Origin: Druceiella hillmani
Taxonomy: Eukaryota; Arthropoda; Insecta; Lepidoptera; Hepialidae
Length of the DNA stretch: 64,000 nucleotides
Direction: 5' to 3'
Assembly (NCBI GenBank): GCA_039881145.1
Contig: JAYKKI010000027.1
Span: forward strand, 19,045,001-19,109,000
The position numbers were made by a program, and so were the translations under genes. The notes beneath the pieces are model-generated. The model had not been told where the DNA came from. It searched no databases and saw only the letters and a list, made by a program, of their open reading frames with translations. Position 1 is the first letter of the stretch. Each line of letters opens with the position of its first letter. Of the stretch, positions 61,260 through 64,000 are shown one piece after another.

Positions 61260-61530
61260 ACCTCTGCCGTTATATAAAATATGGAGCGTTCACTCTATAA
61301 AAACATTAATCGATAAAATTCAAGATGGATACCGAAAACCGAAAAAGCTCACAACGCCGAAAAAGCTTACAACTCACTAGATCTAATCTCCCACAAAAAT
61401 CGTTCATAAATATTTAATACACGAACTATCTCCGGGGCATTTGGAGGCTAGGAAAGGAACGTTGCTTCCACCCGCAGACACAATACCAGTCTTAGATGCC
61501 GCCGAAGGCTAAAATAAGTCAAGTTCTAAT
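61260..61530 (+). other. GC-richer, once-coding-looking patch
   Basis: A short direct repeat (CCGAAAAAGCT at 61,339 and 61,362) is followed by a plus-strand frame reading LSPGHLEARKGTLLPPADTI then VLDAAEG and a stop. This looks like a decayed protein tail, possibly retroelement-derived; it is not recognised. Confidence 0.3.
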
Positions 61531-63694
61531 AAAGTGTTATTAGTTATCTGCACATACGGTTTTCTCTGTATTCAGTTAACGTTGCGGTCATCGCTGCTAA
61601 TATTGCGGTATATACATGACAATACATGGAAAACTCGTAGTGAGTCGTGAGATATTATATACCTACACCATTCGAGAATATTGCGAGCCATTTATTTATT
61701 GTTAATGAAATTCATTTCGCTTGTCGTAAAAGATAATTTGTCTAGGGACAAAAGGGGAAAATATATTAAATAGGCATGGCAGTTATTTTATAGTTACAGA
61801 AATTTAATGAACTTTTAATAAAAAATTAACATTATGTTGAAAACGTTACGATATTTAATTTAAAAGAGAGACAAGTCACTGAAATAAGTAATAAACTTCA
61901 CAAATTAAATTTTAATTTCAATTATTAAAATGAATTTCCAATATCAATGTCTAAACAATTAGAAAACCTTTCTAGTGGTAATAAAATATGGTGATAATAA
62001 ATTATTAAAAAATAAAACCACTTTCAAGCTTACATATCAAAAGTTAAACTTAAAAACCCAAAATAAACTTCAGTCATAGATATATTATCGATTTGACTGT
62101 ATCAATATCCCAACGTTAACGGAAAAAATGGATGCCTGTTTGTGGAGCCGCTGAATGATTGCGTTTATATTGTTGCTATCTTCCCCCAAAATGAATAGTG
62201 GTATTTACTTCATATTTAAGAAAACAAAATTTGAAATTCTAAAAATATTTAACAAAGCACAATATTTCCCACACAAAGAGTGGGTTGAACTGCTAGTACT
62301 AGTATAAATAAATCATCTAAAGTTTTCCATTTTAATCGATATAGCGACTTACTTAGACGCCTTTGCCAATTATTTTCTATGTACGTGGGTTTACCAGAAA
62401 ATTGATTTAATATTTAGGTACTAGTAAAGTAGTAAATCATTTGTGTAAAGAAAAATAATTTAAACATCAGCTTCACAGAGTTTATTACCATATTCAAATA
62501 TTTCCCTCTATTATATAAAAATTATGAAAATAGACACCTTATCATAGATTCGTGCACACATTTGTCTTTCGAAGCCGTATTATAGTAAAATAAGTCCAAG
62601 ACACATAAAATATTATCATTACCGAAACAATAATATAAACATTTTTTTTTAAATTTTGTTTTATTTAATTGATGTAAATTTAAAGTTTCAAACTATATTA
62701 TTGAAAAAAAATTCATCGTTTTTAAAGTCCACTTTTTGTAGTACAATACATAATTGTCGCGATATTTTTAAACTGCACACCCCTTTTTATAACAAACATG
62801 AACAAGAAGTAAAACAACTTCACGATCCATTTTTTAAAAGATCTCCTTTTTTATACAATAAAATATGTAGTTTACTTTGTTTTTTTTCGTTCTTATAAAA
62901 AGCAATCATATTTCTTGGAGCAGGTGAAAAACTTATACACAAATGGCAACTTTCTTATGTCCAAAACTTCATTAGCCGGCTTATTAAAAGAATAACCAAA
63001 ACCAATTTAGCTTTTTTGATCTAAACATCAACACACAGATAATTATTTTTTTTTAAATTTTAAGTTTTGAATTAATTCTCTTTCTTCACACATCACGACA
63101 GATAAACAAATAACTTTCTTAACTATCACAACATGAACATCCCTTAAAAATAACACCGATTGATAAAATCAAACATTTAAATGCATCTTCTGATAACCTC
63201 ATATTACTTTATTTATAAAACACCTCATTGTGACGAATAATAATAAACAAGTTACGAAGATGAAGATCTCGAGTCTCGAGCGAGATACTCGGATGTATCT
63301 AAAGCAACTCTAAAGTATCTCGTTTATTACAATCAAACACGAGAACGTGTGAATTTTTTTTACAATATTTCAATTTTATCTGTTTACATTTTTTTTCACA
63401 AATGTTTACAAAAATTATTTCGTCTACCAACGTTATTTAACCAAACACATGTATTGATGATAATATATTTCTAAGTAAGACAGCACTGAAGAAGCGTTCA
63501 CGAAAATTTGAGAATAACAAAGGACGATATATAAAAATATAAAAATAAGTAAATCAAAATTATATTTATTTTTAATATATGATGAGAACTTAATAACTTT
63601 CAAAATAATAAGCAATTTTAAGAGTTATTATGAATCATTCCTCTCACAAATTTCTAGCCACTTTAAGGTAATATTATAATTCATAATTTCGTGA
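61531..63694. other. AT-rich stretch without recognised gene
   Basis: No coding, RNA or repeat feature could be supported. Open frames at 62,656-62,898 and 63,433-63,615 are lysine/phenylalanine-rich with no domain. CGAGTCTCGAGCGAGATACTCG near 63,270 is an isolated GC patch. Confidence 0.45.
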
Positions 63695-64000
63695 TTCTTC
63701 TCCGTCGTTTCGCTCTTGACAGAGCGGTTGAGGTCAGCATGTATTGTTACGGGTGGCCGCTATTACTCGCCTTGCGATGCCTCTCCATCTCCCTCTCTGT
63801 TTATCGTCGTCCTGTTGCACTTATACAGGAGACCACCTTCAGCACACTTGATTTGGTCTATCCACCATATTGACGACCTCCAACACGGTTTGGTACCTTC
63901 TACTCCGCCCTACAAAACAACGCGCTTTATGGAACTACTACCTCCACGTATGATGTGACCAAAAAATTTAGAATCCGTGTCTGAATAAGTATTGATAGAC
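63695..64000 (-). mobile_element. Second non-LTR retrotransposon tail, truncated by window edge
   Basis: The minus strand gives KFFGHIIRGGSSSIKRVVL, a stop, GGVEGTKPCWRSSIWWIDQI and further matching residues. This is the same order as the 23.3 kb fragment (KFFGH, GKVEGKR, RS.TRWTDLIK). The 3' end TCTTGACAGAGCGG parallels CTCTTGACAGAGTGG there. Stops and changes in the RGR.P motif show it is older or more decayed. The element may continue beyond the window. Confidence 0.85.

Overview
The window is AT-rich, gene-poor, repeat-dense DNA from an animal, most likely an insect and probably a moth or butterfly. The evidence is long (TA)n tracts, decayed non-LTR retrotransposon tails of a kind common in Lepidoptera, a mariner transposase remnant, a tRNA-derived SINE-like element and splice-site-like exon edges. 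There is no prokaryotic gene organisation. No complete protein-coding gene can be supported; almost all open frames are short and are shadows of repeats.

Layout. 1-6.69 kb: unique AT-rich DNA with two small tandem repeats and a ~2.7 kb element with ~400 bp diverged terminal inverted repeats (3.92-6.64 kb). 6.695-43.474 kb: a head-to-tail segmental duplication. Unit 1 (6,695-26,893, 20.2 kb) and unit 2 (26,894-43,474, 16.6 kb) are collinear and about 96-97% identical in the blocks compared by eye. They differ by several large indels: a 3.1 kb and a 1.2 kb segment and a retroelement insertion found only in unit 1, and a ~235 bp and a ~570 bp segment (the latter with a SINE-like element) found only in unit 2. 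Each unit carries on the minus strand a terminal exon of dihydrofolate reductase, a decayed reverse-transcriptase tail and, on the plus strand, a dead mariner. Each also carries three copies of an unclassified ~250 bp module; a fourth copy lies outside at 48.3 kb.

43.5-54.2 kb: a second large structure, two diverged ~2.4 kb arms in inverted orientation (44.09-46.47 and 51.82-54.18 kb) around a ~5.3 kb spacer rich in (TA)n. Each arm holds two GC-richer patches sharing a CTACGGCGTAG core. 54.2-64 kb: AT-rich DNA with two perfect short hairpins, a 5 x 101 bp tandem array, a 175 bp tandem duplication, a ~550 bp element with short terminal inverted repeats and an internal duplication, and at the right edge a second tail of the retrotransposon family seen at 23.3 kb.

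The only host-gene signal is the DHFR terminal exon pair. The window is best read as an intergenic or intronic region shaped by transposition, fold-back structures and segmental duplication. Whether the 20 kb duplication is genomic or comes from two haplotypes kept side by side in the assembly cannot be decided from sequence alone.
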